Below are positions 35,137 through 44,175 of a DNA stretch of 64,000 nt, piece after piece. The position numbers were made by a program, and so were the translations under genes. Positions within the stretch are counted from its first letter, which is position 1, and each line of letters opens with the position of its first letter. The notes under the pieces were generated by a model that had not been told where the DNA came from, did not search any database, and worked only from the letters and a program-made list of their open reading frames with translations. Origin of the DNA: Paenalcaligenes niemegkensis (GTDB taxonomy: Bacteria; Pseudomonadota; Gammaproteobacteria; Burkholderiales; Burkholderiaceae_B); contig NZ_JAKGCT010000004.1 of the NCBI RefSeq assembly GCF_022230885.1, positions 496,001-560,000 on the forward strand, read 5' to 3'.

Positions 35137-35928
35137 CTAGAACCCTAGCTCACAAGCCTGGCGGATGGCGAGTTGCGTCGGTGATGGCGACAACGCCGGT
35201 TCGAATTCGCCTCGTGGCAGCAACGGTGGTTGTGCCATGAAGCGTGGTCGTTCCCCTCGATGAGGTTGCGCGGCATGAACAAGAAACGGGTGGCAGAGAT
35301 AGACGGTGCCCGCCGCGCCCGTGGCTAGTTCGATCTCGCAACCTTGTGTAGAAGCGTAACCATTGGCAGAGAGCTGCCTAAGCGTTGCACCCGCATCGCC
35401 ATAGGGCAGTAACTCCCGCGCAATGAAGGCATGCGAGCCTTTCCGAATCTTTGTGGGCGCATCATCGGGTCCAACATCCGATAACAGAAAGAGCATCAGC
35501 AATGCGCGTCCTTTGCTTTTCACATTGGCACGCCATTCCATGAAATCCGGGCTAGCCTCGCCAAAACTCATGTCCACATGCCAACCATCGTCGCCAGCGG
35601 ACTCAGATGAGGGAAAGCGGATCGGAAAGGTTCCTAGGCCTTTGGGTGCAAGCCAGCGACTCTTCCCGGCGAGCTGATCGTAGGCTTGGTGCAGCTGTGG
35701 CGTGTTGGCAGCGCCAATGAAGGGCGTTGAGCACTTCCACCCCATTCGGAGAACTGGTTGAGTCCAGTTTTGGGGTTCGTCTGGTGACAGACCCATCTCT
35801 ATCCATAGCGCATCCCTGCATTGTCTTGCAAGGTCGGTGCTGAAGGCATTTTCGATTCTGACGAAACCGTCGTCAATGAAGCTCTGGACCTGGCAGGACG
35901 TCAGGCTGGTTTGATCGGTTTTAGGCAT
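35137..35928 (-). CDS. phytanoyl-CoA dioxygenase (PhyH) family protein
   Basis: This 263-residue Fe(II)/2-oxoglutarate oxygenase-like protein has the metal motif HVDMSFGEAS (HxD) and a distal HPFLVHAAQPHRGERPRFMA (His plus the Arg that binds 2-oxoglutarate). It is close to bacterial PhyH enzymes acting on small molecules or antibiotics; the substrate is not predictable. It stands alone, with a frameshifted acetyltransferase downstream on the same strand. Confidence 0.82.
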   Translation of the reverse strand: MPKTDQTSLTSCQVQSFIDDGFVRIENAFSTDLARQCRDALWIEMGLSPDEPQNWTQPVLRMGWKCSTPFIGAANTPQLHQAYDQLAGKSRWLAPKGLGTFPIRFPSSESAGDDGWHVDMSFGEASPDFMEWRANVKSKGRALLMLFLLSDVGPDDAPTKIRKGSHAFIARELLPYGDAGATLRQLSANGYASTQGCEIELATGAAGTVYLCHPFLVHAAQPHRGERPRFMAQPPLLPRGEFEPALSPSPTQLAIRQACELGF

Positions 35929-36292
35929 TACACATTCTCCGATCGGTCACTGCGTCAGCAGAGCCAATTTGTTTTGATTGGCGTATACGCGCTGGAACGA
36001 TTCAGGCCGTTCAGATTAGCGGGAAGAGTGTGGACATAAACATCATTCTTACAGTCTATACAGCGTGGGGAAAGGGAACAAGGCCCACTCGAGTATCCTT
36101 GCAGGACGCCGTCGAGTGAGCGTCTGCTTCTGGCCGATTGTAGACATTATAAGGTCTACCTAGAAATAGAGCAGCCCATAAAAAAACGGCCTAAGGAGCA
36201 AAGGCTACAGACGCAAAAAACCCCTCGTTGAGAGGGCTTAGGTGTGAGAGCTTGGTTGCCGCTAGTCTGGCTGATCAGTTTGGAAAAAGAAA
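35929..36292. other. intergenic stretch with a small hairpin
   Basis: No gene seen. A short stem CCCTC/GAGGG near 36219-36233, preceded by an A-run, may act as terminator for leftward transcription from the EcsC fragment. Confidence 0.45.
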
Positions 36293-36660
36293 TTATATTT
36301 TCTTATCTGTAAAGTAATTGATGGTTCGCTTTTTTACAGCACCAACTTCAAAATAATTCCATGTTCCACCAATCAAGCCACCAACAATCGGCAGGGTTTT
36401 TGTTATCACCCCTTTTTGGTAACTTTTATGCCGAAGTACTTGAGCATGAGCCTTTGAAAATGTTTGAGCGTTTCTTTAGTCAGGTACTTCTTGATGGTAA
36501 CTCTTGTTGCCCCCATGCCGCCTCGTATGCCAGCCTGTGTAAAAAAATGGCTGCCTACATTTATCCCAAAAATTGGAATTAATAATTCCCATGCAGCATT
36601 TTCATCATCAAAAAAACTCTCATCGAAAATAACAGACTCGTACAGTTGCGAGAACTTCAA
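36293..36660 (-). pseudogene. EcsC-family protein, C-terminal fragment with frameshift
   Basis: The translation (AGIRGGMGATRVTIKKYLTK, LKYFGIKVTKKG) and, after one missing base in the C-run 36409-36412, VITKTLPIVGGLIGGTWNYF and VKKRTINYF match the C-terminal half of EcsC-family proteins. The intact member at 43400-44140 is a homologue. The N-terminal half is lost. Confidence 0.65.
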
Positions 36661-37169
36661 CTTTTAGCGTAGTGGCCACATCGAAGGTGGCTGCTGGCAC
36701 CGCAAGCCATGGATTCGCTGGTAACCCAGCGGCTACCCCTGTTGTTGTAGCTTTCCAGCGAGCGCGCGCGAAAGCAGATTCTGCTAGTTGCTTTTAGAGG
36801 CACCCGGTCGATTGCGACGGTCTGCTGCAACTGATGCAATGATGGCTGGTGGGTCTATGTCGACGACCTACTCTAGTGATCTCATTAATAGTTTATTATC
36901 TTCAGACACCAAGTACCTCTTCTGAGTGATATATAGCGGATAAGATAAGCCATAAACCGCCAGCAGTTTGTTAATAAGTTAGAGCAAATAAGATTAGGCC
37001 TAGAGAGGTGGCTTTTGTCTTATCTGGCAGAGGTGATTAGTCTGACTGATCAGCCTTTAGCTTGTTGTGTATACCTGCTATCGACCCAAAGTGGGAATCT
37101 GCTATGCACGAATGAGCACCGAAGAGCTGCCCCTCAGGGCGCGTACACGTCCAGTAGTTGCGCGTCAAC
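36661..37169. other. intergenic stretch, no supported gene
   Basis: About 500 bp of mixed composition with several short frames on both strands. None has a recognisable domain; the last 150 bp are AT-rich. Confidence 0.55.
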
Positions 37170-37877
37170 CTAGACAAACGACGTAGCCCCGCCATCCACG
37201 CCGACTCCGAGTGTCCAGAGGTATTTGTCGAAAATGCGATCAGCGAACCAAAGCTCTTTGAAAACCGCCTTTGCCTCGGCATGCACGTCGGACGGGATGC
37301 ACGTCCACACGAGCTGGCGTGGCAGGTCGAAAAGCGCTTCTTCCAGAACTTTCTCGTGGGCATCAAACTGCTCTTTCCAGACTGTCGCATACTGCTTGTA
37401 GTTGGCACCCAATGTACCTCGAGCGCCCCTGAAACGGCCGAGTGCATCAACTGCTCGCTTGTCCAGTATTCGCACGTCGTGCTCGCCAGCAAACCATAAG
37501 AATTTCGTGGCTGCCGAAAGCAGCTTACTAGGAACTCTCTTTACTGGCGCGATCTTGCCCAGTTCAATTGCGAGAGTATCTACCTTGACTTCGGCTTGCT
37601 CTGGGCTTTGAACGGCGGCCGTTAAGTGCACTGCCGCCGTTCCCCATCGTTGGCTGCTCGAGAGCGGATCGCCCCTTTCAGTCTTGAACCCACGGGCTAC
37701 CATGTATTTTGCCGCGAGAGTTCCCAGAACGCGGGCGTCAATTTCCTGGGAGCCGTTTTTTCTCAGCTCTTTCATGAATTTGCGGTCTGTCATGAACCAT
37801 TGGTTGGCATAGGACAGCGCCGAGTGCTTCATCAGCCAAGGCGTGCTTGCATGTGATTTTGGCATCGTCAATTTCAT
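37170..37877 (-). CDS. conserved-looking hypothetical protein, 235 residues
   Basis: An intact frame with a GGGAGG ribosome binding site 3-9 nt before ATG 37877; ATG 37865 is the alternative. Mostly helical and charged. It contains SKLLSAATKFLWFAGEHDVRI followed by LDKRAVDALGR, resembling small proteins of accessory regions whose function is unknown. No signal peptide or membrane segment. Neighbours are integrase and toxin-antitoxin debris, so an accessory role is the only inference possible. Confidence 0.55.
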   Translation of the reverse strand: MKLTMPKSHASTPWLMKHSALSYANQWFMTDRKFMKELRKNGSQEIDARVLGTLAAKYMVARGFKTERGDPLSSSQRWGTAAVHLTAAVQSPEQAEVKVDTLAIELGKIAPVKRVPSKLLSAATKFLWFAGEHDVRILDKRAVDALGRFRGARGTLGANYKQYATVWKEQFDAHEKVLEEALFDLPRQLVWTCIPSDVHAEAKAVFKELWFADRIFDKYLWTLGVGVDGGATSFV

Positions 37878-38337
37878 TGACCTCCCTATTCGCTGAATCT
37901 GGTGAAAACGTAGAGTGCACGCTACCGAAGGATGGCCGGTGCGATCATCCGCCCCGTAAGCAGAAGCCTAAACCCCAACTTTAACGCATCCAACTAAATA
38001 TTTCAAAACAAGTCAGAATGAGACAAGCCCCATATGCTGTACCCAACTATTTTTCTGAGCACTGATCAATTAGGCGTTACACACGGGCACTCGTGTGTAA
38101 CGCCTGTTCGCCTGCCCTCCCCTAACACCTCACTCAAGATCACGGCAAAAAACCTGACAGTAGATTAAGCGCTAAGCGTCGATATCGGTGACAAAGTGGT
38201 GTTTGATTTGAACGAGCCGTGGGCAAGTCCTGATCAGCCGTTCTGAATATGAAACATCGAAGGCAACATGATGCTCTGATGCAGTGGAATGGATGGCTTC
38301 CAATAAAACCTAGAGCCAATCCTACAATGCTCAAGTC
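37878..38337. other. stretch with a strong hairpin and an AbrB-like repeat remnant
   Basis: A perfect 14-bp stem (AGGCGTTACACACG 38072-38085, CGTGTGTAACGCCT 38092-38105) has a 6-nt loop. From 38112 the DNA resembles 19790-19970, and a short frame reads LSVDIGDKVVFDLNEPW, like the AbrB swapped hairpin. No complete gene. Confidence 0.55.
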
Positions 38338-38920
38338 GTGTCTTATATGGAGGGAGATGTTTTTCCCGCTATTGGAAAACTGCCCATTTCGACGATTAAA
38401 GTGAGCAATTTACATGTGTTGATTACTAACATCGCCGAGCTTGGAGCCTCCATTGTCATGACGGTTCGACAATGGATTAGTCAGACGTTTAATTATGACG
38501 CACAGCAAGGGCTTTGCGATGTTGATCCTGCCTCTATGCAGAAGGGTTTGGTTAAGCGCCCACCGGTGCGTCATAACCCTCCGTTACCCTGATTTACCCA
38601 TGGGATCAACCACCCTGAACCATGCTATCGAAGCGTTGGGGTACAAAGGGCCATTTTCCACACATGGCTTTCGGTCCACGGCTACAACGGTCCTGAGTTT
38701 GCTGAGTTATCCCGAAAATTGCGTGGATCTGCAGTTAGCACACATCAAAAAAAGCGACTCCTCACGCGCGCCCTATGACCACACCAGATATATCAGCTCT
38801 CGTCGAATCTTTATGCAAAATTGGGCAGACATTTGGGATGCATTTACGGCGGCTGAAAGCATGGAACAGATCACAAAGAAATTTTTGGACCGATGTCGAA
38901 AAGACGCAGTGCCATGTTAA
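38338..38920 (+). pseudogene. P4-type tyrosine integrase remnant
   Basis: The first part (VFPAIGKLPISTIKVSNLHV, RQWISQTFNYDAQQGLCDVD) is the end of the core-binding domain. The second part carries THGFRSTATTVL (the HxxR box), an LAH motif and YISSRR around the catalytic tyrosine. The segment with the first catalytic Arg is deleted near 38575-38595 and the frame changes there. This is typical debris of an integrated island. Confidence 0.75.
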
Positions 38921-39328
38921 GTGTGGTGGAACGGGAGCAGTAAAGTTCTGTAGTTAATTAAAATGGATCGTGGGGGCAATGTCGAGTTAGATGGATGTGT
39001 ATATGTAGGTGTATATAAAAATGATTCGGTTTTAAAAAAATTGATGTACATATCAACCTTTCAACGTAGATTGAATCCTTCAAATATGATTACTGTAGTC
39101 CTCATCTTCCATCCCCTCAAGCTCAGGCCTTAAGTTTCTTTAAGTCCTGCCGTAAACAATTTATTCCAATGAATAGAACTGAGGTCTAATATTTTTTAAG
39201 TGCGAAGCACAGTAGTTAACACTGCTGTAGTTTTTAAAATAAATACATTAAAAGATAAAAATCAGTTAGAAGTGAACACTTAACTGTTTTGGTGATTTCT
39301 AAGCTTATCTAAATGCACAAAATAAGGT
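38921..39328. other. AT-rich intergenic stretch
   Basis: About 400 bp of low-GC DNA without a supported gene. It ends at the first of three GTTAATTA motifs (39329-39336) that bracket the next two ORFs. Confidence 0.5.
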
Positions 39329-39435
39329 GTTAATTAATGAGAAATACAAGACTCAGTTGGTTTGGAAAATTTCATCAAGAACGAAATGAGTAATCTATTT
39401 ATCGTTACGTAAAAAACACAACAGGAACAACTTCT

Positions 39436-39687
39436 ATGAACGACAATGCTTTTTATCAGTGCAAACACTTTCTTGAGCAGAGAATGCAAGAGCTTCCAGA
39501 CAATACTGAACTTGTGAAGGCATACATAGCACTCATCGAACAGAAAACAAAATTTGACATTGCATATTTTTCGCAGACATCGGAAGTACAAAGAAACTGG
39601 AATGACAATCAAACCAAGATGAACGCTACTTGGTATGAAAACAATACCAAGGTTGTCACAAAGCAGATGGAGATTGAGGGAAAATAA
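39436..39687 (+). CDS. hypothetical protein, cassette-like ORF 1
   Basis: This 83-residue hydrophilic, Asn/Gln/Lys-rich, helical protein (NTELVKAYIALIEQKTKFDI) has no family I recognise. A GGAAC element precedes the ATG. It is followed 17 bp after its stop by an attC-like element and is AT-richer than its surroundings, as expected for an integron gene cassette. Confidence 0.5.
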   Translation: MNDNAFYQCKHFLEQRMQELPDNTELVKAYIALIEQKTKFDIAYFSQTSEVQRNWNDNQTKMNATWYENNTKVVTKQMEIEGK

Positions 39688-39703
39688 TCAATAACGACAT
39701 ATA

Positions 39704-39752
39704 GCCTAACAAGTAATTTAAGCCGTACCAGCTTCGCGTGCCACCGTTAATT
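39704..39752. repeat. attC-like (59-base-element-like) site
   Basis: Starts GCCTAACAA, contains AAGCCG and TTCGCG in the order seen in integron attC sites, and ends CCGTTAATT. GTAATT near the left pairs with AATTAC at the right. The right core (GTTAATT) deviates from GTTRRRY, so it is a candidate. Confidence 0.45.
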
Positions 39753-39766
39753 ACCCAGGAGAATCT

Positions 39767-40324
39767 ATGCTGACCTTTATTAAGAGCCCTCGGCTTGACC
39801 GGATCTACTATGCCGACCTTTTCCGAATCAACGGTAAAGCGTGTGTGATTTTGGGGTATGGCAAGAGTACCGCAGCACGTCTTGCTGCTGACAAGGTCGA
39901 TGCAAACGATCTAGCCCGCGACTCAGTCGCCATTGACGAAATTAATGGTTCTTTACATGCAGGTTACGATCCCGGAGGGTATGGAGCCTACCGGGATCCG
40001 AACTCCACACGGCATACCATGCATCCAGTGTCAATGATTATCTACTGTCTAGATCCTGTCCAGACTACTAGCATGGTTACCGGAAATTCTCTAATAAAGT
40101 GCGCACCCGCTCAGATGGCACAACTGTCCGTGACATATCCGTATCCCGCCTCAATTGCGCCCTACGTCTGCACTCCTGCGGAGTTGGGTATGTATTCCTC
40201 AAACAACAATAGAGTAAAAGTTCTTGAGGACCTGCTATCACGTACTGAATTTTCCAACACTTATCTGATGCCATTCACCGATACCGTGGAAGGAAAAGCA
40301 CAGATCTATAGACAACATGTCTAA
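39767..40324 (+). CDS. hypothetical protein, cassette-like ORF 2
   Basis: A 185-residue intact frame with AGGAG 6 nt before the ATG. The sequence has RLDRIYYADLFRINGKACVI near the start and ends MPFTDTVEGKAQIYRQHV. No recognised domain, signal peptide or membrane segment. It starts 20 bp after one attC-like element and ends 3 bp before another, the layout of a gene cassette. Confidence 0.6.
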   Translation: MLTFIKSPRLDRIYYADLFRINGKACVILGYGKSTAARLAADKVDANDLARDSVAIDEINGSLHAGYDPGGYGAYRDPNSTRHTMHPVSMIIYCLDPVQTTSMVTGNSLIKCAPAQMAQLSVTYPYPASIAPYVCTPAELGMYSSNNNRVKVLEDLLSRTEFSNTYLMPFTDTVEGKAQIYRQHV

Positions 40325-40326
40325 GT

Positions 40327-40520
40327 GCCTAACAATTCATTCAAGCCGATGCCACTTCACGGCTCTGTTCAATTCTTGTGTTCCTCGCATATCCGTTGAT
40401 GGCCGAAGCTGACATTTCAAACGCGAAGCCTATGCCTCATTATTTGTACATCATTGCTTGGGTTGAGTCGAGAGATAATACGCCTAGCAAGCCGAGCGCG
40501 GGAATTACGTAGTTAATTAC
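40327..40520. repeat. attC-like left end with trailing cassette debris
   Basis: GCCTAACAATTCATTCAAGC (40327-40346) is very close to the left half of common integron attC sites. The expected right half is not clear. A second GCCTAGC-AAGCCG block near 40471 precedes GTTAATTAC (40512-40520), so it may be a composite of two degenerate sites. No gene in this stretch. Confidence 0.5.
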
Positions 40521-40624
40521 CGCAAGCTCGTGCCCAAATCAGATTGTGAGTACCGTCTTCATTTTCGAACATCCGTGCGTAAATGCTGGCCAGAATCAGC
40601 ATCGCTCTTAGGTCTTTAATTTAA

Positions 40625-41431
40625 TTAAACTTTCAGCTTGACACACGCCTCCAAAAACAAGCTTCCCAAAGGAGATATCTTGACTCCACCTCGAATAATT
40701 CTCGGTTCAAACTCTGTATTTAGTGACATGTCAGAGATTGTTTTTTTTGTTTCCTCACTCTCTTCAAGCTTACTGTATTCAATCTCGTCGTGCAGGCCAT
40801 ATACAGCAAGAATATCTAGAAGTCCTAGGCGTCGCAGATTATCTAGATAATAAGGACTCATATCGGGTAGTTCGCAATTAGCATCATCACCAAGGTCATT
40901 AATTAGGATGGTGTGGTCATATCCAACGCTACTCCCTTTAATTTCCGCACGGACTGAAACAACTGGATATGCATTTCGATTCAGAAACAATTTCATGATT
41001 TTCGCTTCATCTGCCGTCATCTGGCGAATCAGCTCAACGAATGATGGATGCGAATTTCGTGCCGTAGTCTTATCCATAGCGGTTGCCAGCAAGTTTGCAT
41101 AAAGGTCAGTCAACACAACTTCATGGCCTATATATCGAAGAGCTTCTAATGCCGGTCCACCAATATTTGGTCTAGGCGGTATTATATTTTCAATTGGTGT
41201 GTGTTTCAGCTTTTCAGCAACTTTAGTAGTGACGAAATTGCTGATTTCTTCATAACCCCAAACCAAAATGCTAACAGGAGATAAAGCAATGCTTACCGCC
41301 TTCGTTAAGGTATGTAGTCCTTTTCCGATTTCTCGAATGGAAGGCTGTAGTAAATCTTGATAGACAGGGACTTCTTTCACTAAACCGGTCACAGCATCTA
41401 TTGCGCTTTTAACGTTATCGGAATCAGACAT
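40625..41431 (-). CDS. Abi-alpha family (DUF4393) protein
   Basis: This 268-residue protein matches the abortive-infection alpha/DUF4393 family. The N-terminal helix LVKEVPVYQDLLQPSIREIG is followed by a hydrophobic segment (ALSPVSILVWGYEEI, about 47-61), NIGGPALEALRYIGHEVVLT and LYANLLATAMDK. A variable C-terminal domain ends GVKISPLGSLFLEACV. Family members are implicated in phage resistance by abortive infection; the mechanism is unknown. Complete, on the opposite strand to the cassette-like ORFs. Confidence 0.8.
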   Translation of the reverse strand: MSDSDNVKSAIDAVTGLVKEVPVYQDLLQPSIREIGKGLHTLTKAVSIALSPVSILVWGYEEISNFVTTKVAEKLKHTPIENIIPPRPNIGGPALEALRYIGHEVVLTDLYANLLATAMDKTTARNSHPSFVELIRQMTADEAKIMKLFLNRNAYPVVSVRAEIKGSSVGYDHTILINDLGDDANCELPDMSPYYLDNLRRLGLLDILAVYGLHDEIEYSKLEESEETKKTISDMSLNTEFEPRIIRGGVKISPLGSLFLEACVKLKV

Positions 41432-41842
41432 ACTTTCTCCAGTTTTACATGCCAGATGTTTTGATTATGGCACGGGTGTGTATAGTGAATCGGCAAAAAC
41501 CACTGCATTATTGAAAAGTTTACTTTGGAATCGCTGACATTATTTGCCGCATACCGAATTAGACATACAGTGTCAGCTATCGTTGATTTTTTATCAGTAA
41601 CTGGTGTTCAGTTAACGGTATAAGGTCATGCAAGCACGCGAAACTTTAGCGTTCTATCGTGACTTAATCGAAGCATTAGGCTTGCAGCTTAAAACCGCAA
41701 GCGTACTCACAGGCGGTAAAAAGTCTGAGCACTGGCGTGCACCGGACGGTCGCCGACTACTATCCAGAGCAACAGCATCACTAATCCCTTTGTACCGCTG
41801 GTCACGACCAGCCCCCCACCAACAAAATTCAACTCTCTCCCC
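41432..41842. other. intergenic stretch upstream of the flagellin
   Basis: A 75-codon plus-strand frame at 41628 (ETLAFYRDLIEALGLQLKTA) has no recognised family and overlaps the flagellin promoter at its 3' end. I treat it as unproven. A 16-bp sequence at 41582-41597 is identical to 24975-24990. Confidence 0.4.
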
Positions 41843-41869
41843 TAAAGTTTTTTAGACCCCCACCGTTAA
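41843..41869 (+). promoter_or_regulatory. sigma-28 (FliA) promoter of fliC
   Basis: TAAAGTTT (41843-41850), 11 nt, ACCGTTAA (41862-41869), against the consensus TAAAGTTT-N11-GCCGATAA. It is about 135 bp upstream of the flagellin ATG. The same promoter architecture precedes the flagellin pseudogene at 30938. Confidence 0.82.
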
Positions 41870-42005
41870 TGACCTTGTGAACAGGGAAGAAACGGTTTGG
41901 CCTATAGGTTAAGCCTCACGCGGACCTGTGGTCACAAGTGTAATTCTTCCTGGCACCACGGGTAGAAGCCTACTTCGCCAAATTCATTATCAATTGGAGT
42001 CATCC

Positions 42006-43337
42006 ATGTCTGTCATTAACACTAACGTATTAGCTCTGACATCTCAGAATAATCTAGCTAAATCCCAATCCGCTTTAGGTAGCGCCATTGAGCGTCTATC
42101 TTCCGGCATGCGCATCAACAGCGCTAAAGACGACGCTGCTGGTCAGGCCATTGCCAACCGCTTTACTGCAAACATTAAAGGTTTAACGCAAGCCGGTCGT
42201 AACGCTAACGATGGTATCTCCGTCGCCCAAACCACTGAAGGTGCGTTGAACGAGATCAACAACAACTTGCAGCGTGTTCGTGAGTTGACAGTTCAGGCGG
42301 CTAACGGTTCGAACTCGAAAACAGACTTGGACTCCATCCAAGCTGAGATCGATCAGCGTATGGGCGAGATTGATCGCGTATCCACACAAACTCAATTTAA
42401 CGGTGTGAAGGTACTGGCATCAAACCAGTCCTTGAGCATTCAGGTGGGTGCAAATGATTCCGAAACAATTTCGGTTAATCTGCAGCAAATCGATAAAGGG
42501 TCGCTTGGATTGGAGACCCTTAATGTAAACAGCATGGCCAAAACCATCAATCAAGGTGATTCAATTGAGGTGGCAGGGGGCACTACTACACAAACGACGG
42601 CAACATCCTTTGTTCTGAACGATAGTAATGGCGATCCTGTTGCTGGTGGCTCTTTAGTTCAAGATACTGCTGATGCTTATTTCATTTTCGATGGTAGCGA
42701 TTACTACGCAGCCACAGCAACAGAAGGTACTGGGGGTGAAGTAACTTGGACTGCAGCTGCAGCTACAGGCACACCGGCTGGTGGTGGTACCAACACAGTA
42801 ACCCCAGGCACCTATACATTAGCCACTCCAGTAGATGTGACTACAGAGGCAGGTTCAGCAAAAGTAAAAATTGACTTTGCCGGCGCGAGCGGTGATACAA
42901 ACGCTCTTATTGAATTGGACGGAGCACATTACATCCGTAGTTCAAACAACGCGGGTGAAACTACATATTATGCTGCAGAAGGTGGTGATACGGCTGTCAA
43001 TGGAGAAGTCACTTTTACCGTCGGAGCTGAAGTTGTTGACCCTGCCACGATAGATAGTGTTCAGGCTTCACCTTTAGATGCTATTGATGCTGCTCTTCAA
43101 CAAGTCGACTCACTACGTTCAGACTTAGGTGCAATTCAAAACCGTTTCGAATCCACCATCGCTAACCTGAACAACACCGTGACAAACCTGTCTTCAGCTC
43201 GTTCACGCATCGAAGATGCTGACTATGCTGTTGAAGTGTCCAACATGACACGTGCGCAGATTCTTCAGCAGGCTGGTACATCGGTATTGGCTCAGGCTAA
43301 CCAAGTACCACAAACTGTATTGTCGCTGTTGCGTTAA
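42006..43337 (+). CDS. fliC: flagellin
   Basis: This 443-residue filament subunit has the D0/D1 N-terminus ([40 protein letters not shown]). A variable surface region (about 175-355) is rich in Thr, Ala and Gly. The C-terminal D1/D0 helices are [20 protein letters not shown] and [20 protein letters not shown], ending VLSLLR. ATG 42006 is the family start; the upstream in-frame extension is not conserved. Secreted by the flagellar export system without a signal peptide. Transcribed from the FliA promoter at 41843, with a terminator at 43363. Confidence 0.95.
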   Translation: MSVINTNVLALTSQNNLAKSQSALGSAIERLSSGMRINSAKDDAAGQAIANRFTANIKGLTQAGRNANDGISVAQTTEGALNEINNNLQRVRELTVQAANGSNSKTDLDSIQAEIDQRMGEIDRVSTQTQFNGVKVLASNQSLSIQVGANDSETISVNLQQIDKGSLGLETLNVNSMAKTINQGDSIEVAGGTTTQTTATSFVLNDSNGDPVAGGSLVQDTADAYFIFDGSDYYAATATEGTGGEVTWTAAAATGTPAGGGTNTVTPGTYTLATPVDVTTEAGSAKVKIDFAGASGDTNALIELDGAHYIRSSNNAGETTYYAAEGGDTAVNGEVTFTVGAEVVDPATIDSVQASPLDAIDAALQQVDSLRSDLGAIQNRFESTIANLNNTVTNLSSARSRIEDADYAVEVSNMTRAQILQQAGTSVLAQANQVPQTVLSLLR

Positions 43338-43362
43338 TAAGCAAGTAGCTCTGCTCTAAGAA

Positions 43363-43387
43363 TAGGCCTCTTTATGAGGCCTACTCT
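43363..43387 (+). terminator. rho-independent terminator of fliC
   Basis: TAGGCCTC (43363-43370), 5-nt loop, GAGGCCTA (43376-43383), then CTCTTT. A perfect 8-bp stem 26 bp after the stop. Confidence 0.85.
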
Positions 43388-43399
43388 TTAATCAATCCG

Positions 43400-44140
43400 A
43401 TGAAACCACGTGACTTAACCTTAATCATGGCTCAGACAATGACAGATAAAACAGAAAACAGTTCCTCATTAATGAAAATGGTTGAGGCCATTGCCATCGC
43501 TCCTGAAGATGCTCGCGTCGTTGTTGATCAATACAAAGCTCAAGCACGCAAATCATCGCCATCTATTACTGACGAAGCAATACAAAAACTTGTTGCTGAT
43601 AAAATCATACAGCGCTATTCCAAATTAGCAGCCACCAGCGGCGCAACAACAGCAATACCCGGCGCCGTACCTGGCATTGGTACCGCTGTAGGAATGATCG
43701 GCGGTGGCGCTGTTGACGTGTCTATCTGCATGAAGCTACAAGTGGATATGACGATGTGTTTAGCCATTGCAATAAACGATGGGCTATCTAATGAAGATGC
43801 AAAACATATGTCGTACATCATCGCTTTATACGGTTCGCTAGAGCAAATGGGTTCTGCAGGAGCAACAAAATTAGCGACCAAAGCTGGCGTGAGAATGATT
43901 AACAAATACCTTACGGGCGCTACCCTAACCACAATTAAAGAGCTATTTAAGAGAATTGGAATTGAATTTACTAAGAAAGCTACTCTTAAAGCTATCCCGT
44001 TCGGTGTAGGAGTTATCATTGGTGGTGGCGCAAACTACGCGCTTACTCGTTACGTCGGAAAAGTTGCCCGCGAAACCTTTCTACTTGATCTTAAAGAGAG
44101 AGCAGAAAAGAAAGTTCACCTACCTGAGCCAAATCCATAA
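43400..44140 (+). CDS. EcsC family protein
   Basis: This 246-residue protein has a glycine-rich hydrophobic hairpin (TTAIPGAVPGIGTAVGMIGG, about 80-99), the block DMTMCLAIAINDG, and a second hydrophobic loop near the C-terminus (IPFGVGVIIGGGANYALTRY). EcsC-domain proteins are membrane-associated and of unknown activity. It starts 13 bp after the fliC terminator, and a fragment of a homologue lies at 36293-36660. ATG 43400 is used; an internal Met at codon 11 is an alternative. Confidence 0.8.
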   Translation: MKPRDLTLIMAQTMTDKTENSSSLMKMVEAIAIAPEDARVVVDQYKAQARKSSPSITDEAIQKLVADKIIQRYSKLAATSGATTAIPGAVPGIGTAVGMIGGGAVDVSICMKLQVDMTMCLAIAINDGLSNEDAKHMSYIIALYGSLEQMGSAGATKLATKAGVRMINKYLTGATLTTIKELFKRIGIEFTKKATLKAIPFGVGVIIGGGANYALTRYVGKVARETFLLDLKERAEKKVHLPEPNP

Positions 44141-44175
44141 GCTTAAACACTCAACGTAGCACCTTAAAGCAACAA

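Noticed and set aside
41628..41855. A 75-codon frame upstream of the flagellin
   Set aside because: It runs into the sigma-28 promoter and its sequence matches no family I know; kept only as a note in the gap entry.
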